Assembly (NCBI GenBank): GCA_965153355.1
Contig: OZ231127.1
Span: 68,386,001-68,450,000 of the forward strand
DNA from: Flaccisagitta enflata
Taxonomy: Eukaryota; Chaetognatha; Sagittoidea; Aphragmophora
Direction: 5' to 3'
DNA: 64,000 bases
The notes beneath the pieces are model-generated. The model searched no databases, had not been told where the DNA came from, and worked only from the letters and a program-made list of their open reading frames with translations. Positions 45,017 through 56,478 of this stretch are shown here, piece by piece (the first letter of the stretch is position 1; every line of letters starts with the position of its first letter). The translations under genes and the position numbers were made by a program.

Positions 45017-45287
45017 TAAAGACTGTACTATACTAAGTCTACAGGTGAATGTTCGTGGATAGCAAAACTTGAAAATCAACGTTCACCTGGTTTAGTCCAA
45101 TTTCATCTTTGTTTTGTCCTCTCTGTAGAATTACAAAATACTTTTTGAGGTGGTTCAATTTTGCGTTTTGCATTTTGCATTTTACATATTTGTGCAAAAC
45201 CAAATGCACTCAACCGTTATATAACATGAGTAACATAAGGCTGGCGAATCGTCATCGCAAGCAGCTAAGCACCGGTAGTAGAACTAA

Positions 45288-45722
45288 TACAAAAACTTGT
45301 AATTTCATGATGGAGCATACAGTGCAAATGCAGAACAGAAGTTTGCCTGAATTTTCGAATCCACTTTGGGGGTACTCATGTCCAACTCGATGATGTCTTT
45401 TGTTTTACTAACTTTCTAAGCGGGTTTTTTTTTTTGGTTAGGGTACGCGGGTGGTTAGGTTAGGGTTAGGGGTGGGTTTAGGGTTAGGGTTAGGGTCAGG
45501 ACGAGCGTTGGGGGCTAGGTGAGAGGTGGGTTAAATACATTTCAACCTGAATCTACTCGAATTAAAGCTTCGATAAAAACAAAAGATAAGTATCGTCTCA
45601 GACATTTCTACCACTTTGGGAAACATCATCAATTTTCCAAAGTGGATTCGAAAATTTAGGCAAACTTCTGTTCTGCATTTGCACTGTATGCTCCATCATG
45701 AAATTACAAGTTTTTGTATGAA
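45288..45722. repeat. inverted repeat enclosing telomere-like sequence
   Basis: Left arm 45288-45372 (ACAAAAACTTGTAATTTCAT, GATGGAGCATACAGTGCAAA, TTCGAATCCACTTTGGG) is repeated in reverse at 45632-45722. Between the arms, 45437-45498 carries GGTTAGGGT-type units, several as exact TTAGGG. The arms differ by only a few bases. Confidence 0.85.
45437..45498 (+). repeat. interstitial telomere-like (TTAGGG)n
   Basis: About nine imperfect TTAGGG units, with GGGTTAGGGTTAGGG the best run. The G-rich strand is the plus strand. It is far too short and too interrupted to be a chromosome end. Confidence 0.75.
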
Positions 45723-45895
45723 TAACATGACACCTTTTTAACAGTTCCTTCACCTCTCTCCATTTTATCGGAAGGCAATTAGCCAAATGTTATTATCGAA
45801 GGCAATTTGCCAGATGTAATCATTTTTTCTGCGCATTATTCTTGTCAAAATCAATCATCTTTCGACGCCGATTGATAATTTGTTGACAAACTTAT

Positions 45896-46020
45896 ACAAC
45901 ATGCAATTCCAAAAGAGGCTTTGTCCGTCCGTTGATTCGTCTATCCATGCGTCGGTCCGTGATGATCGAGTCAAAAAGTGTGAAAACGCGCATTAATGAT
46001 GCTGTAGTAATGATTGTCTG
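45896..46020 (+). mobile_element. hairpin-capped element fragment
   Basis: AAAAGAGGCTTTGTCCGTCC and GTGATGATCGAGTCAAAAAG match the region just inside the GTTGCGGAC-type head. The terminal hairpin is decayed (ACATGCAATTCC) and no tail is found. Confidence 0.5.
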
Positions 46021-46229
46021 CGTGTGTGAGTGAGCATGGGGTGTGGGAGGGTATGGTAATAGAGCCAATCTTTCAGTTGCAGTTGAACCCTGCAATAAAG
46101 GATATCATGGCACCAATCAATTATACATCTGAAATAATGAACCTCACTCTTTTAATTGCTTTGTTTACTTTTTTAAAGATATACCAAGTTTCATGACCTT
46201 CTGACAAGTTCCTGATAGGGCCGCCACTA

Positions 46230-46790
46230 CGCTGAGGAGAATACACTTTTTTTATGCAGTGACCTAGAGGAGTAGGGTGGCTTAAAGTGGTGCCATTTTC
46301 AAACCTCATGACGCCCGCGGAGAAAATAAGACCATTTCCATCGTAGATGAGAATTCCCAAATCTGAAGGTGATTGGTTAAACTTTGCTCATACCCGCCAC
46401 CCCCCCCCCTAATTTGAGAGATGGTGCATTCTCTAATGATTCCTATTTTAAGTGGTAGCTTTAAAAGCTCATAGCTCCCAAACAAATTGAGCTACTGACC
46501 TCATCTTGGGCTCATTTTAAAGAGCAGACAAAGCTCTTTAAAATGAGCCTAAGTTGAAGTCTGTAGCTCAATTTATTTAGGAGCAAGAGTCTTCCAAAGT
46601 TGATGCTTGTTTGAGAAAAAAGATGCATTTACCCCTCTCTTTGTAGACCTGTACCTTCTAAACAAATTGAGCTACTGACCTCAACTTGGGCTCATTTTAA
46701 AGAGCAGACAAAGTTCTTTAAAATGAGCCTAAATTGAAGTCTGTAGCTTGATTCGTTTTGGAGCAAGTATTCCAAAGTTGACGTTCTTTA
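46230..46790. repeat. inverted-repeat arm with two hairpins, left copy
   Basis: 46258-46400 (AGTAGGGTGGCTTAAAGTGG, ACGCCCGCGGAGAAAATAAG, GCTCATACCCGCCACC) is found in reverse complement at 50345-50490. Inside are two near-perfect hairpins with 40-base arms at about 46475-46566 and 46660-46750, each with AAATTGAGCTACTGACCTCA, GGGCTCATTTTAAAGAGC and the complement. Confidence 0.8.
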
Positions 46791-46829
46791 AAGAACAAGT
46801 GATGTGGTGTCACAATATTGTTGCAGATG

Positions 46830-46965
46830 GTTGGGCAGGGGCATCCAACCCCAGACTCACCAAAGCCCCACCCCTCAACCCCCCTCACATACTTATATAA
46901 ATGCCCGTTTTTGACTCAAGCGTGACAGACGGACAAAGCCCCTTATAGAGTTGCATGTTTACGAT
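46830..46965 (-). mobile_element. decayed hairpin-capped element
   Basis: ATATTGTTGCAGATGGTTGG and CAGGGGCATCC at the left correspond to the tail of the 19293 and 23372 copies; GACGGACAAAGCCCCTTATA then GAGTTGCATG at the right is a worn head. Between them is TCAAGCGTGACAGACGG. Confidence 0.5.
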
Positions 46966-47363
46966 TAATAGGAAAGCTTTCAACTTAGACACGCATCTAT
47001 TGGAATACTAGCTTTCATTATAACAGGAATCGCAGGAATTCAAATACAAACTCCAAAATATTACAAAACAAATACGAAAGAAGCCTTTAGTTGGATGCCA
47101 ATTTTTCACGTTCCTGATGAATCACTCAAATTAGTCCATCTTTTCTTGCCGCCGACGTTGTTGTAGCTGCAACACTTGACATGTCACGGATTATTCCTTC
47201 TGTTGTGACCGAATTGCTGCTTATGTCCAAATGTCACTTCTCACCAATGAATTCTCTTAATTGATCTTCACCCTCGACTGGTGAATGGTTCATAAATCAA
47301 AAATGTTCCTGATTCTCTTGAATTCGATATAATCGTTTGCACCCATAATTTGCCGCTGGCTTT
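46966..47363. other. intronic, nothing noted
   Basis: No repeat structure or supported open frame. Confidence 0.4.
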
Positions 47364-47516
47364 ATGAAACTTCTGTCTTTGAATATGCATTTTTTTCTTT
47401 CTTCAACCTCAGCTGCTCTTCTTCTGCCAGCTTTTTTGTACGCTCGTCATGCCTTATCCTCAGACTTTGCTCAACTGCTTGTGATCTTATCTCTTGTCTT
47501 GAATCATCATTGCCAG
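47364..47516 (+). CDS. candidate alternative first exon (signal-peptide-like)
   Basis: ATG at 47364 opens MKLLSLNMHFFLSSTSAALL then LPAFLYARHALSSDF, a signal-peptide-like start, and 51 codons later meets the strong donor CAG|GTAAGG in phase 0. Exon 4 of gene B accepts phase 0, so an alternative transcript is conceivable. A pyrimidine-rich acceptor (CTTCAACCTCAG at 47412) inside would instead give an internal exon of 104 bases with a different phase need. Evidence is limited to the composition and splice sites. Confidence 0.25.
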
Positions 47517-47589
47517 GTAAGGAGGGTTATACTTGGATCAGATATACACATTATGGAGGAGCGGGGAGCGCCGCTCCTCGGAAGGGGTG

Positions 47590-47643
47590 GAAGCTTGTCG
47601 GAAAGAGAGGGAAGGGAAGGAAGGAAGGAAGAGAGGGAAAAAA

Positions 47644-47707
<64 letters not shown>

Positions 47708-47715
47708 AAAAAAGG
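47590..47715. repeat. (GAAA)n microsatellite
   Basis: GGAAGGAAGGAAGAGAGG grades into about 17 AAGA units. Confidence 0.93.
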
Positions 47716-48041
47716 GAGGAAAAAAGAAACATGCTGATGGGTTGATTAAAGACACAATTGACATGATGCATGGTGCAGGAAAATGGCACTGTGCATAGTT
47801 CTGCAGCTTCAAAACTCAAATTTTATCTCATCTCAGAGGCTGTTGATTCACTTCAAAATGTCAACCCCACTTGATTAGGTGTAGAACTGTTAGGGCTTGA
47901 AAAAGTATTACTTGTCGCGTGAGTTTGATCTTAATTTGAATTCAACTGCGTGTAAGATAGTGCCGCTACGGCCAAACCCCAGCATCAACATTATCGGTAG
48001 TGGATTCTATTGAAAGGGCTTGAAAACCTGATTTGGATTCC

Positions 48042-48233
48042 AATGAAAAAACAACAGATCAAAGCAACTACGATTTTTAGTCGCGGACATGCCACTTCTA
48101 CACCTTGCCGCAGTCGTGGTCGGTTGCAGGTCCGCCTGTCCATTGCCATTGTTAAATTCCGGCAGTTTTCGGGCATTGCTCCTGCCCAACTGTCCTCTAA
48201 AAAACAACAGATCAAAGCAACTACAATTTTTTA
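48042..48233 (+). mobile_element. short hairpin-capped fragment between direct repeats
   Basis: A 30-base direct repeat, AACAACAGATCAAAGCAACT plus ACGATTTTT or ACAATTTTT, lies at about 48042-48076 and 48197-48229. Between them is a 120-base segment starting TTTTTAGTCGCGGACATGCC with CCTGCCCAACTGTCC near its end, a worn copy of the family. The long direct repeat is unusual for the family. Confidence 0.55.
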
Positions 48234-48239
48234 TATCGA

Positions 48240-49420
48240 TATTACTGACATGATGTTTGACACAATTTTCTCTTATTGCGCTCTGAATTAAAGTCCAGGG
48301 ACGTAAAGGTCAACTAAAGCGCGGACATTCAAATTGTTTTTTAATCAAAAGCATTTCATGTATAAAATGGTCAATTTTTTTTTCACCAATATCATTCATC
48401 AGGTTTGGAAGATATTTCAATTTTCTTTCTAGATCTATTTCCTTACTCGGATGAACATGTATGTAAAGGTGATTTTTAAGGTGCTATTTTCCTTGTCATT
48501 GTTGCTATCTCACTATGCAGTAACGAGTTACGCACGAGCGTTATCTCTTTCCAAAACATTTTCTTCCACAGCGCCAAATTGGGTGACACAGCCTGCTGTA
48601 TACAGCCAGGGTCACCTAAGGTGAAGTAGTGAAGTTCCTGCGCATCTGTGTATCATCTGTCTGTCCCTTTATTTGTCGGTTTTAGTAAGTTTTTCTCTCT
48701 TCCTTGGCGCGCAATGATACATTGGAAGGTCAACTCTGACTTTGAAAAAATTTCAGTGGAAGCGAGTTCTAAAAGAAAGTCGTAGGATAAGTGTTACTTT
48801 TTTTTCTTATTTTTTTAGTAAGAAAAGTATGTAAAACATCGAAACCAGTGATGCTGGACATTTTTTATTTCCACCGTTTATTCAGCGTCCTCATTTTGCC
48901 TAGATTCCTGAAATTGAATTATGAGCGAGCTTTCTTAACCCCGCTGTCTTCGCCTCCTAGAACTGTAATTTCATGTCTTAAAATGAAAAAAAGTGCTTCA
49001 CTAGAGCGCATGCCAAGGTACTGGGCAAAATCATGCCATATAGTTTTACTGAAGCTGCCTTTTTGCCAACATTCAAATAACTACAAAATCTCTCATGGGA
49101 CAGCATATTGTATGCCTTATAGGCTGGCATGGCTTATTAGTGGGTTTGCTCTAGCGGTGCTCCACTGTATTTTGATTGCTTAAAGACAGAAAATAGTTAG
49201 AAAATCATGTCGGAAACTTTGAGATTGAAATCCCTGCCCCTCGGAAGGTTTGAAAGATGTGTATGTCTGCTCTGGATGTAGCCAATATGTTCCGTTCTCA
49301 AAAATGGGCTAGACTATATTCTGCGTCTTCTCGTCAGACTCGTTGCACTCGTTGCAACGGCAATCCATTCTGCTTAAGAGTTCCATAACTCGGTGTCTCT
49401 TCATCAGTGTAAACATGCGT
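48240..49420. other. intronic, nothing convincing
   Basis: The largest open frame (48791-49183, 130 codons) begins in a T-rich run and shows no domain, splice support or relation to neighbours; I do not call it a gene. Confidence 0.4.
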
Positions 49421-49422
49421 GT

Positions 49423-49460
49423 GCTTGTGTGTGTGTGTGTGTGTGTTTTTGTGTGTGTTT

Positions 49461-49545
<85 letters not shown>
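49423..49545. repeat. (GT)n microsatellite
   Basis: GT run with TTTTGTG interruptions near 49446-49470. Confidence 0.96.
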
Positions 49546-49548
<3 letters not shown>

Positions 49549-49984
49549 CTTGCGTTTATGTGACACAAGCTTTTAGAAGGATTGTACAGTAGATTCTGTC
49601 TAAAGTGGAGATAACAGGGGTGAGCACAATAAAGAGAAAAATTAAGCTACAGAAGTGAGATTTAAAGTATAAACAAATAATTACTTACTTTATCATTTAT
49701 TACAGACAGTTATCATGGAAACATATCTTTATATACTCATGCAGAAATCTTGTACAGAAAATATATAATCAAATAATCAAATCAAATATATAATCAAATA
49801 CATTATAACTTTTTTATATCTTATAGAAATATTGTTTGTTTGGTTTTTTTACACCATTTTAATGTTATTTTTATACTACCAATTTTTTTTTCTCATTTTT
49901 CATTTTTGTTTATTTTTTTATTATGCGCCCCCCCATTATCTCATGTCCAGACAGAATTTACAGTATGCTTTTCTTATAATAACG

Positions 49985-50500
49985 TAATAACATAAACTTT
50001 GGAAGACTGTTGCCCCCAAATTGAGTTAAAGACTTCAATTTGGGCTCATTTAAAAGAGCTCTTTCTGTTCTTTAAAATGAGCCCAAATTGAGGTCAGCAG
50101 CTCAATTCGTTTCAGTTATAGGCCCACAAAGAGAGGGGTAACGTTTTCTTATAAAAAGCATTAACTTTGAAAGAATGTCGCTCCTAGACGAATGAGTTAA
50201 TGACCTCAATTTGGGCTCATTTTAAAGAGCTTTGTCTGCTCTTTAAAATGAGCCCAAGTTGAGGTCTCTAGCTCAATTCGTTTGGGAGCTATGATCTTTT
50301 AAAGTAACCTGTTCAAACAGGGATCATAAACGCCACCACGGCTCTCAAATCTAGGGGGTGGCGGGTATGAGCAAAAAGTTTATCCGATCACCCCCAAATT
50401 TGGGAATTCTCATCTATGATGGAAATGGTCTCATTTTCTCCGCGGGCGTCATCAGATTTGAAAATGACACCACTTTAAGCCACCCTACTGAATAGGCTAT
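49985..50500. repeat. inverted-repeat arm with two hairpins, right copy
   Basis: Reverse-oriented partner of 46230-46790. Two hairpins, about 50015-50110 and 50185-50285, have the same GGGCTCATTTTAAAGAGC centre and CTCAATTCGTTT outer words, and the outer GGGTGGCGGGTATGAGCAAA and GGTGGCTTAAAGTGG complement words follow. The two arms lie 3.2 kb apart. 49546-49985 and 50500-51112 hold nothing else I can support. Confidence 0.8.
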
Positions 50501-51112
50501 CAAAAAGAATTCCAGTTGAGCAGTTGACATACCTTTCTCAGTTCAGAAGAAGAAGAAAATGATTTTGAAAGAAAAATCTAATCTTGGCAAAGCTTAGACA
50601 TTATGAGCTTCACCTACGCAACACGTGTTCCAGATGAGGTTTTTCCTATGGTCGAGTTTTTTTGATACAAGTATGAAAATTCAAAGAAATAGACATGAAG
50701 AGACTAAATTCTTATATCCATAACAGGCGGATTTTTTTCACCGTTATTACGAGGTGTAAAAACACTGAAAATGACAAGATCATGAGTGACATCGACCGGC
50801 AACGTCCAAAGATGACATCGACAACGTACATAAAAAGACCTGAGAACGTCGTCATTGGTTCATCGTTGTGATTTTTTTTAACTGAGAAAAGAGATAAACA
50901 TCGATAACGTATATCTAGTAATGATAATAGTAGTATCAGCTTGATAGATCTCGTTATTTCATCTGAGAGGATAATGGAAATGACACTAATATCATTTATC
51001 TCGCGAGCATTGATTTTCCCGGGGAAGATTTTCCGATTACCGTATTTCCTCTAATTAGCGCCCCCCCCCCCCCTATTGTGGAAAAAGATTTACAGTTTTC
51101 AATATGCTTTTT

Positions 51113-51401
51113 GGGCAGCGACCCCAAAGGGGACAAAGTCCTGTAGAACTTTTCGTTCGTTCGTCTGTTCGTGTGTTTGTTTGTCCCCCCCTCATCAGGC
51201 CCTGTCAGGCCTCAAATATGGCCTCTCAGGCCTCAAATATGGCCTCTCAGGCCTCAAATCCAGCCTCTCAGGCCTTACATCAGCCTTCTTAGACTCTTGA
51301 GCCTTCAATCAGCCCTCTATAGCATCTCATCCACTTCAGGCAGGACGAACGAAAGTCCCCCTGTGTTCTACAGGACTTTGTCCCCTTTGGGGCCGCTGCC
51401 C
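51113..51401. repeat. foldback minisatellite unit 5
   Basis: Left arm GGGCAGCGACCCCAAAGGGG through AAAGTCCTGTAGAAC; right arm GTTCTACAGGACTTTGTCCC through GGGGCCGCTGCCC. Inside is a TCAGGCCTCAAATATGGCCTC array of four or five units. Shared arm with units 1-4 but shorter. It is followed by CAGGGCAACGGGTATCGCTG as in unit 4. Confidence 0.8.
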
Positions 51402-51525
51402 TGCTACCCCTCGCTCCAATTTACAATCACTCAAAGCAGGGCAACGGGTATCGCTGACCATATATTGCCCTTGGGCGACCTGTTATTTTATTTAATATTT
51501 CTTTAAAATACAATTTTTTTACTTT

Positions 51526-51985
51526 TTGGGCAGCAGCCCCAATCCTAGTCCTAGTCCTAGTCTCAAGGCCCAAATCCTAGCCTTGGGGCTCAAATCCCAG
51601 CCCCAAAGCTCAAATCTGAGCCTCAAGGCTCAAATCCCAGCCTCAAAGCTCAACTCCCATTCTTGAGGCTCAAATCCCAGCCTTGAGGCTCAAATCCAGC
51701 CTCGAGGCTCAAATCTCAGCCTTGAGGCTCAAATCCCAGCCTCAAGGCTCAAACCCAAGCCTCAAAGCTCAAATCCCAGTCTCTAGGCTCAAATTCCAGT
51801 CTCCAGGCTCAAATCCCAGCCTCAATCAAGGCTCAAATGTTAGCCTGAGGCCCAAATCCCGGTCTTGAGGCTCAAATCCCAGCCTGAGGTCAGCCAGCTT
51901 GAGGCTCTAATCCCAGCTCCAAGGCTCAAATCCCAGCTGCAAGGCTAATATCCCAGCCTCCAGGCCCCACTTCCAGCCTTAAAGC
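51526..51985. repeat. GGCTCAAATCCCAGCCTCAA minisatellite
   Basis: About 22 units of roughly 20 bases after a single GGGCAGCAGCCCC arm; the closing arm is missing. Same unit as in foldback units 2 and 4. Confidence 0.85.
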
Positions 51986-52011
51986 TCAATGCATCACAGG
52001 GCGTGATCCTT

Positions 52012-52148
<137 letters not shown>

Positions 52149-52814
52149 GAATCGACTACGTATCACGGTTCCGACGAAGAGTCGGGGTATGACGTTTTCA
52201 TCGTCGTTTTCATCACCGTCATTCTTCTCACCGACGCCCTTATCTTGTGCCGCGTGTTGGTCTCTTTCGGCAAGAACTATCCTCGTTGGAAAGAGCACGA
52301 GCGACAACAACAACAACAGCAAAAGAACAACAATAACGAGGAGGGTGATGAAGATGATGATGACGGAGAAGAGGAGACAGAGGAGGGAGAGGATGAAAGG
52401 GGAGAAAAAGATGACGTGGATGAAAACGATAACAACAATCATAACAGATCCGCACGCTGGGGTTCAGGTGGAATTATGACTTTGTGGTCGCGGTTTTGGT
52501 CACAACTTCGTCAAATCTGGAAAAAGGAGATCCAGGAGAGTGGAGACGAAGAGGAAATGGAAGAATTGGTTATCAGTCTCACGGACGATGATAGAGAAAC
52601 CGAGGAAGAACACGACTACGTCACGGTTACGAGTTCACACGATTCGCTTTTCTCATCTTCTGTTGATGTGGCGGGAAAAAGAGGGGGAAGAGGGGCAGGA
52701 GGAGGAGGAGTTGAAGGAGAGGCAGCGACAGGGGACAATGGATATGATCGTCTCCGACAGTATAATTTCGAAAAGTGTAATTATCCTTTCAATCATTCTG
52801 CTTTATTGTATTAA
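52149..52814 (+). CDS. gene B exon 4 (terminal): membrane segment and acidic tail
   Basis: The exon begins in phase 0 after CACACAG and encodes 221 residues plus TAA. It opens ESTTYHGSDEESGYDVF and then a hydrophobic span IVVFITVILLTDALILCRVL, followed by poly-Gln, a highly acidic stretch (GEEETEEGEDERGEKDDVDE), an aromatic segment TLWSRFWSQLRQIWKKE, DYVTVTSSHDSLFSSS, a Gly-rich part and NYPFNHSALLY at the end. Type I or multi-span topology with an acidic cytoplasmic tail is plausible. The Ser/acidic-then-hydrophobic opening resembles the shifted segment TTSDGDDEFFLILVILLF of exon 2. Family unknown. Confidence 0.6.
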   Translation, partial: ESTTYHGSDEESGYDVFIVVFITVILLTDALILCRVLVSFGKNYPRWKEHERQQQQQQKNNNNEEGDEDDDDGEEETEEGEDERGEKDDVDENDNNNHNRSARWGSGGIMTLWSRFWSQLRQIWKKEIQESGDEEEMEELVISLTDDDRETEEEHDYVTVTSSHDSLFSSSVDVAGKRGGRGAGGGGVEGEAATGDNGYDRLRQYNFEKCNYPFNHSALLY

Positions 52815-52854
52815 AATGTTACCGACGTGTCAATGTGCATAGCGTTAGCCAAAG

Positions 52855-53081
52855 ATCCGACGAAGAAACAAAGCCGGCTACACGGCTACCTCAGTCGTGC
52901 GTGCACGTAAATCCACTGATTAAAAGAAAGGACACCTGTACCTAAGTATATATACATAGTTGAACAAGGCCGGATACACGGCAATCCAGTCGCGGACAGT
53001 TGGGCAGGAGCAGTAGCAGAAATATTTCGGACGGACCAACCGTCACAGCAAGGTATAGAGTCGCGTGTCCGCGACCAAAAA
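52855..53081 (-). mobile_element. hairpin-capped element, stem GTCGCGGAC, with a tail fragment beside it
   Basis: 52964-53081: minus-strand head TTTTTGGTCGCGGACACGCG then CTCTATACC, and tail CAACTGTCCGCGACTGG then TGCCGTGTATCCGGCCTTGT. GTCCGCGAC in the tail complements GTCGCGGAC in the head exactly, a fifth stem type. At 52862-52910 an extra tail-like fragment (ACAAAGCCGGCTACACGGCT) precedes it. Confidence 0.68.
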
Positions 53082-54132
53082 CATACATACGTAGTCTCTT
53101 AAACTTTTATCAGACAAAATGATTTTGATGATTCCAAAAGATATTTCATTCAATCAATCAATCAATCAATCCAATCAATCCTAGGTCTGCGAACGGTTTA
53201 AAAGTTATAGTCTGTCTAAGTGAAAACCCATTTTGCTAAAATGCCTCTTTTTCTATTGGACTGCAAGAGCAAATTTGGCAATATCTCTTTCAAATTAATG
53301 CTATTTCTAGGAGAAAAAAAGAAAAATACATTTAAAGGGTTTTCCAATTGTATAGAATATTAATTAGTTTTTTTCAAAATCGTATGGCATAAAATCAAAC
53401 TGCAAATTTTCTCTTACGAAATCATGTGCAAGGCAAGGTCTAAACCAACAGATAAAACTTGCAACGTCATCAAACAAACTAAGATGCCATCAGGCAACAC
53501 ACAAAATTCCCTACTTAAGTTAAAGTTAAACACTGAGAGTAAAGATCGGAAACTCTTTTCAGGAGTATAATTTCTTTCAAATACGTGTAAGCATTACGTC
53601 ACTTGTCAACAAAATGTAATAATATATCTGATGCAGGGAAAACGATCCCCCCAAAACTAAGTGCGAAATGAAAGAGGAAAGAGGTAAAAAACAGAAATCA
53701 CTATCAACGATACCAAGATGTAACAAAGTGAAGTAAGAGTTCAACTGAAAAGTGCACAAGGAAAGAAATGAATTGATGAGTTGGGGAATGAAAACGAGAG
53801 AATGATGAAGTAAAGCTCGACCGTTCCCTTATTCAGAGAATATAATGTATAGATATACCATCAACAATTAAACACTCCGTTCATTGGTAAATGTAACCAT
53901 GACAACGATACGGCAATTCAAACTCGTACTAGGATTCATTCATTTAATTAGAAACGACGGAAAGTTAATTGTAATAAGGATTATTACAATTTAAGGTCAA
54001 AAATAATATACCACTGGTAAAAAGCTTAAATGATAACATGGTGCGGAAAATGGGTAAACAGTTTTTACAACATGCGAATAACTTGAGTATGAAATGGTTT
54101 CTAAAAAATGATACATACATATGGGCTGAGCC

Positions 54133-54173
<41 letters not shown>

Positions 54174-56069
54174 GTGGACAATGCCAGTTGGTGTATTAAT
54201 GAAAAGAGAGACGTAATATCACTATTGGGCATCGCCACAAGGCATACAAATGTTAAAGTGGTTTGGAATGATCTAAGTGGTAAAACTAGTCGCGTTCTAT
54301 GGTTGAAATTCTTTTTTTCCATGCTTTTCGGTCATTAAAAGCTTGAAAAGGGATTAAATGGAGGAAGGGATGATAGGTCGACATAACACTGTGGCTCTTT
54401 TGAATAAGGTGGAATTGTTTGATTGGATAATACTTTTATGGTACTTTAAATTGTCCAACATTTTATGCCTTTATACATGAAATAGTTCATAAACAATTTA
54501 GTTGAGCTGGGTTAGAAAACAAAAACTATCCGCTTCCCAAGATTTGGCAGTAATTGTATACCGGGGATTCCCCCCGTCATCAATTCTGTTTGATGATTTC
54601 CTTGGTGATTTCTTGTCGCAATCCAGAAAAAAAACTTTTCCTTTTTTATTACCAAAAATGGTACTGATCGGTTGGATACGCAAGAAACGTTTCGTCTGTG
54701 GTGAAATAAAAATTAACTTTGAAAATATTGCATGAGCTTTCAAAAGCATTTCTTGCCACCCGTTAAAATCACGGATTGAGCCAACAATGACCTAATTTCA
54801 AGGGATAAGTAAATTCTAGAATGATTGTTTATTACTACTATAAAAGATGACCGATGGATCACAAATCTAATCACAGACGCTAACAATGGCAAGACTTTTT
54901 TTTTGTTCCTTCCAAAATTGTCTCTAAAACATTTAACATGAATCTCTACAACGATAGTCGCCATTAAGCAACAAGTTTTGCACATTTTACCCTTATCTGA
55001 GTGAGACTCAGCACATTTCCAAATTTGAGACCACAACTTCAATAACGGTCTTTTATCTCGATGGGCAATGATGTAAAATGATGAGAACAATAATAACACT
55101 GTTAGCCCGAAGCAACAGAAACGCGCGCGTTGGTTATATAAAGAAGAAAATCGTGAATTTCAGATCAATGAAGGAGCATGAAACTATATTTGTTTATCTC
55201 CTCCCATAGACATTTTTTACCAAACCGTGGAATGAAAACGGTGGATAACTTTTAAAACTTAAAAGTTGGCTACAAAACCGACGGTATGATATTTGAGATT
55301 CTATTGCAAGGAAAATGAACTACGAATCAGTTTGAATGAAATCTCTCTAACGGCGAAAAGAAAAAATAACTACAAAGACCATTTAGCAAAGTGTCAGTTC
55401 TGAGTCATGTGCGCTAAGAGGTAATAAAACCATGGCGTGATGAACAGGCTAATGGACAAACAGACAGCCGAACACACGCAACAATTTGTCACATTAAGCA
55501 GGAGAAAACTAATAACTTGATAAACTCAATAACATCAAAGACAGCCAACATATCTTTAACCGACAAGACGGTCACACAGGAAACAATTCAGGAGACCATT
55601 AAAATCTATGCCTTAAAAAATCACGTCCTTAGATCAGTCCACCATAGTTACCACAGAGAGTATGAAGGTCGTTCTGCTTTGATTCATATTCACTCCTGGC
55701 ATGTTATGGTCGACCACGTTCAAAACAAGACAAAAATTGTCTTTCTGGTTTTATTCATGTCTTGGTCAACCATCTTTATCGTTTCACAGAGATTATCGTT
55801 CGGATTTTATTCGTTTCCCCTCCATGTTTTGGTCAACCATCCTATCGTCTCACAGAGATGGTTGTTCTGTTTTGATTGGTTTCTACACCATGTTTTGGTC
55901 GACCATGTTCAAAGCGACTCATCAATTCCTTTACAGAAGGAGAATGTTTGTCCTGATAGAAAGAGAACAAATCAAAGATGAATTATCAAATGAAAATAGC
56001 CGAGAAACAATAAGGCCATATTTACGAAATGTAACTAAAGCACAAGACTATGAACCCTTGCATGCTTAC
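53082..56069. other. gene B/gene C interval, no gene seen
   Basis: AT-rich. Contains (AATC)n near 53150-53175, (AG)n at 54137-54171, and a diverged tandem repeat at 55660-55930 (unit about 85 bases with CATGTTTTGGTCGACCATGT and GTTTCACAGAGATT words). Gene C should continue or end here on the minus strand, but I found no exon with a matching phase. Open frames at 54740-55099 and 55517-55981 look random or repeat-driven. Confidence 0.5.
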
Positions 56070-56269
56070 CTTCTGCTCTTCTCTCATGAATTCCCCGACA
56101 GTCTCTGCCGCGGCCGCGTTGGAGCTGAGGCGGTGAATTCTCGGCGGCGATGACGCTAATTGTTGTATAGATGGCGTTGCAGTTTCAGACGCTACTGCCG
56201 AAGCGGGCCGGGAGAGAAGGGACGAGATTCCACTCTTTCCACCGGAAAATGAACCCTTCGCTTGCAGTT
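56070..56269 (-). CDS. gene C exon, most 3' in window
   Basis: Acceptor TTTATAG, donor AAG|GTAAGC. Two leading bases complete a Gln codon from the exon before. Encodes LQAKGSFSGGKSGISSLLSR, PASAVASETATPSIQQLASS and ETVGEFMREEQK. Ends in phase 0, so at least one further exon is expected downstream. Ser/Ala-rich with no recognised domain. Confidence 0.7.
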
Positions 56270-56381
56270 CTATAAATTACCAATCAAATGGAATCATTTC
56301 AAAGCTGTTTGATATTACTCCGCAAGATCAGGCTAAATAATTCGCAATCGTTTACCACTTAAGGCCCTAGACTGTTAAAGT

Positions 56382-56417
<36 letters not shown>

Positions 56418-56478
56418 ATGATCGATTGATGAATAGAAAGATCAATTGATTGATGAGTGGGATGTTTTAATCACTTAC

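Noticed and set aside
45437-45498. Chromosome end
   Set aside because: Only about nine imperfect units, enclosed by inverted arms and followed by 18 kb of ordinary sequence.
48791-49183. 130-codon plus-strand frame
   Set aside because: T-rich start, no domain, no junctions; could be chance.
54498-55099. Minus-strand frames as the last exons of gene C
   Set aside because: No acceptor with a phase-0 match was found and the composition differs from the gene C exons.
55517-55981. 154-codon plus-strand frame
   Set aside because: Half of it lies in a diverged 85-bp tandem repeat and there is no splice or domain support.
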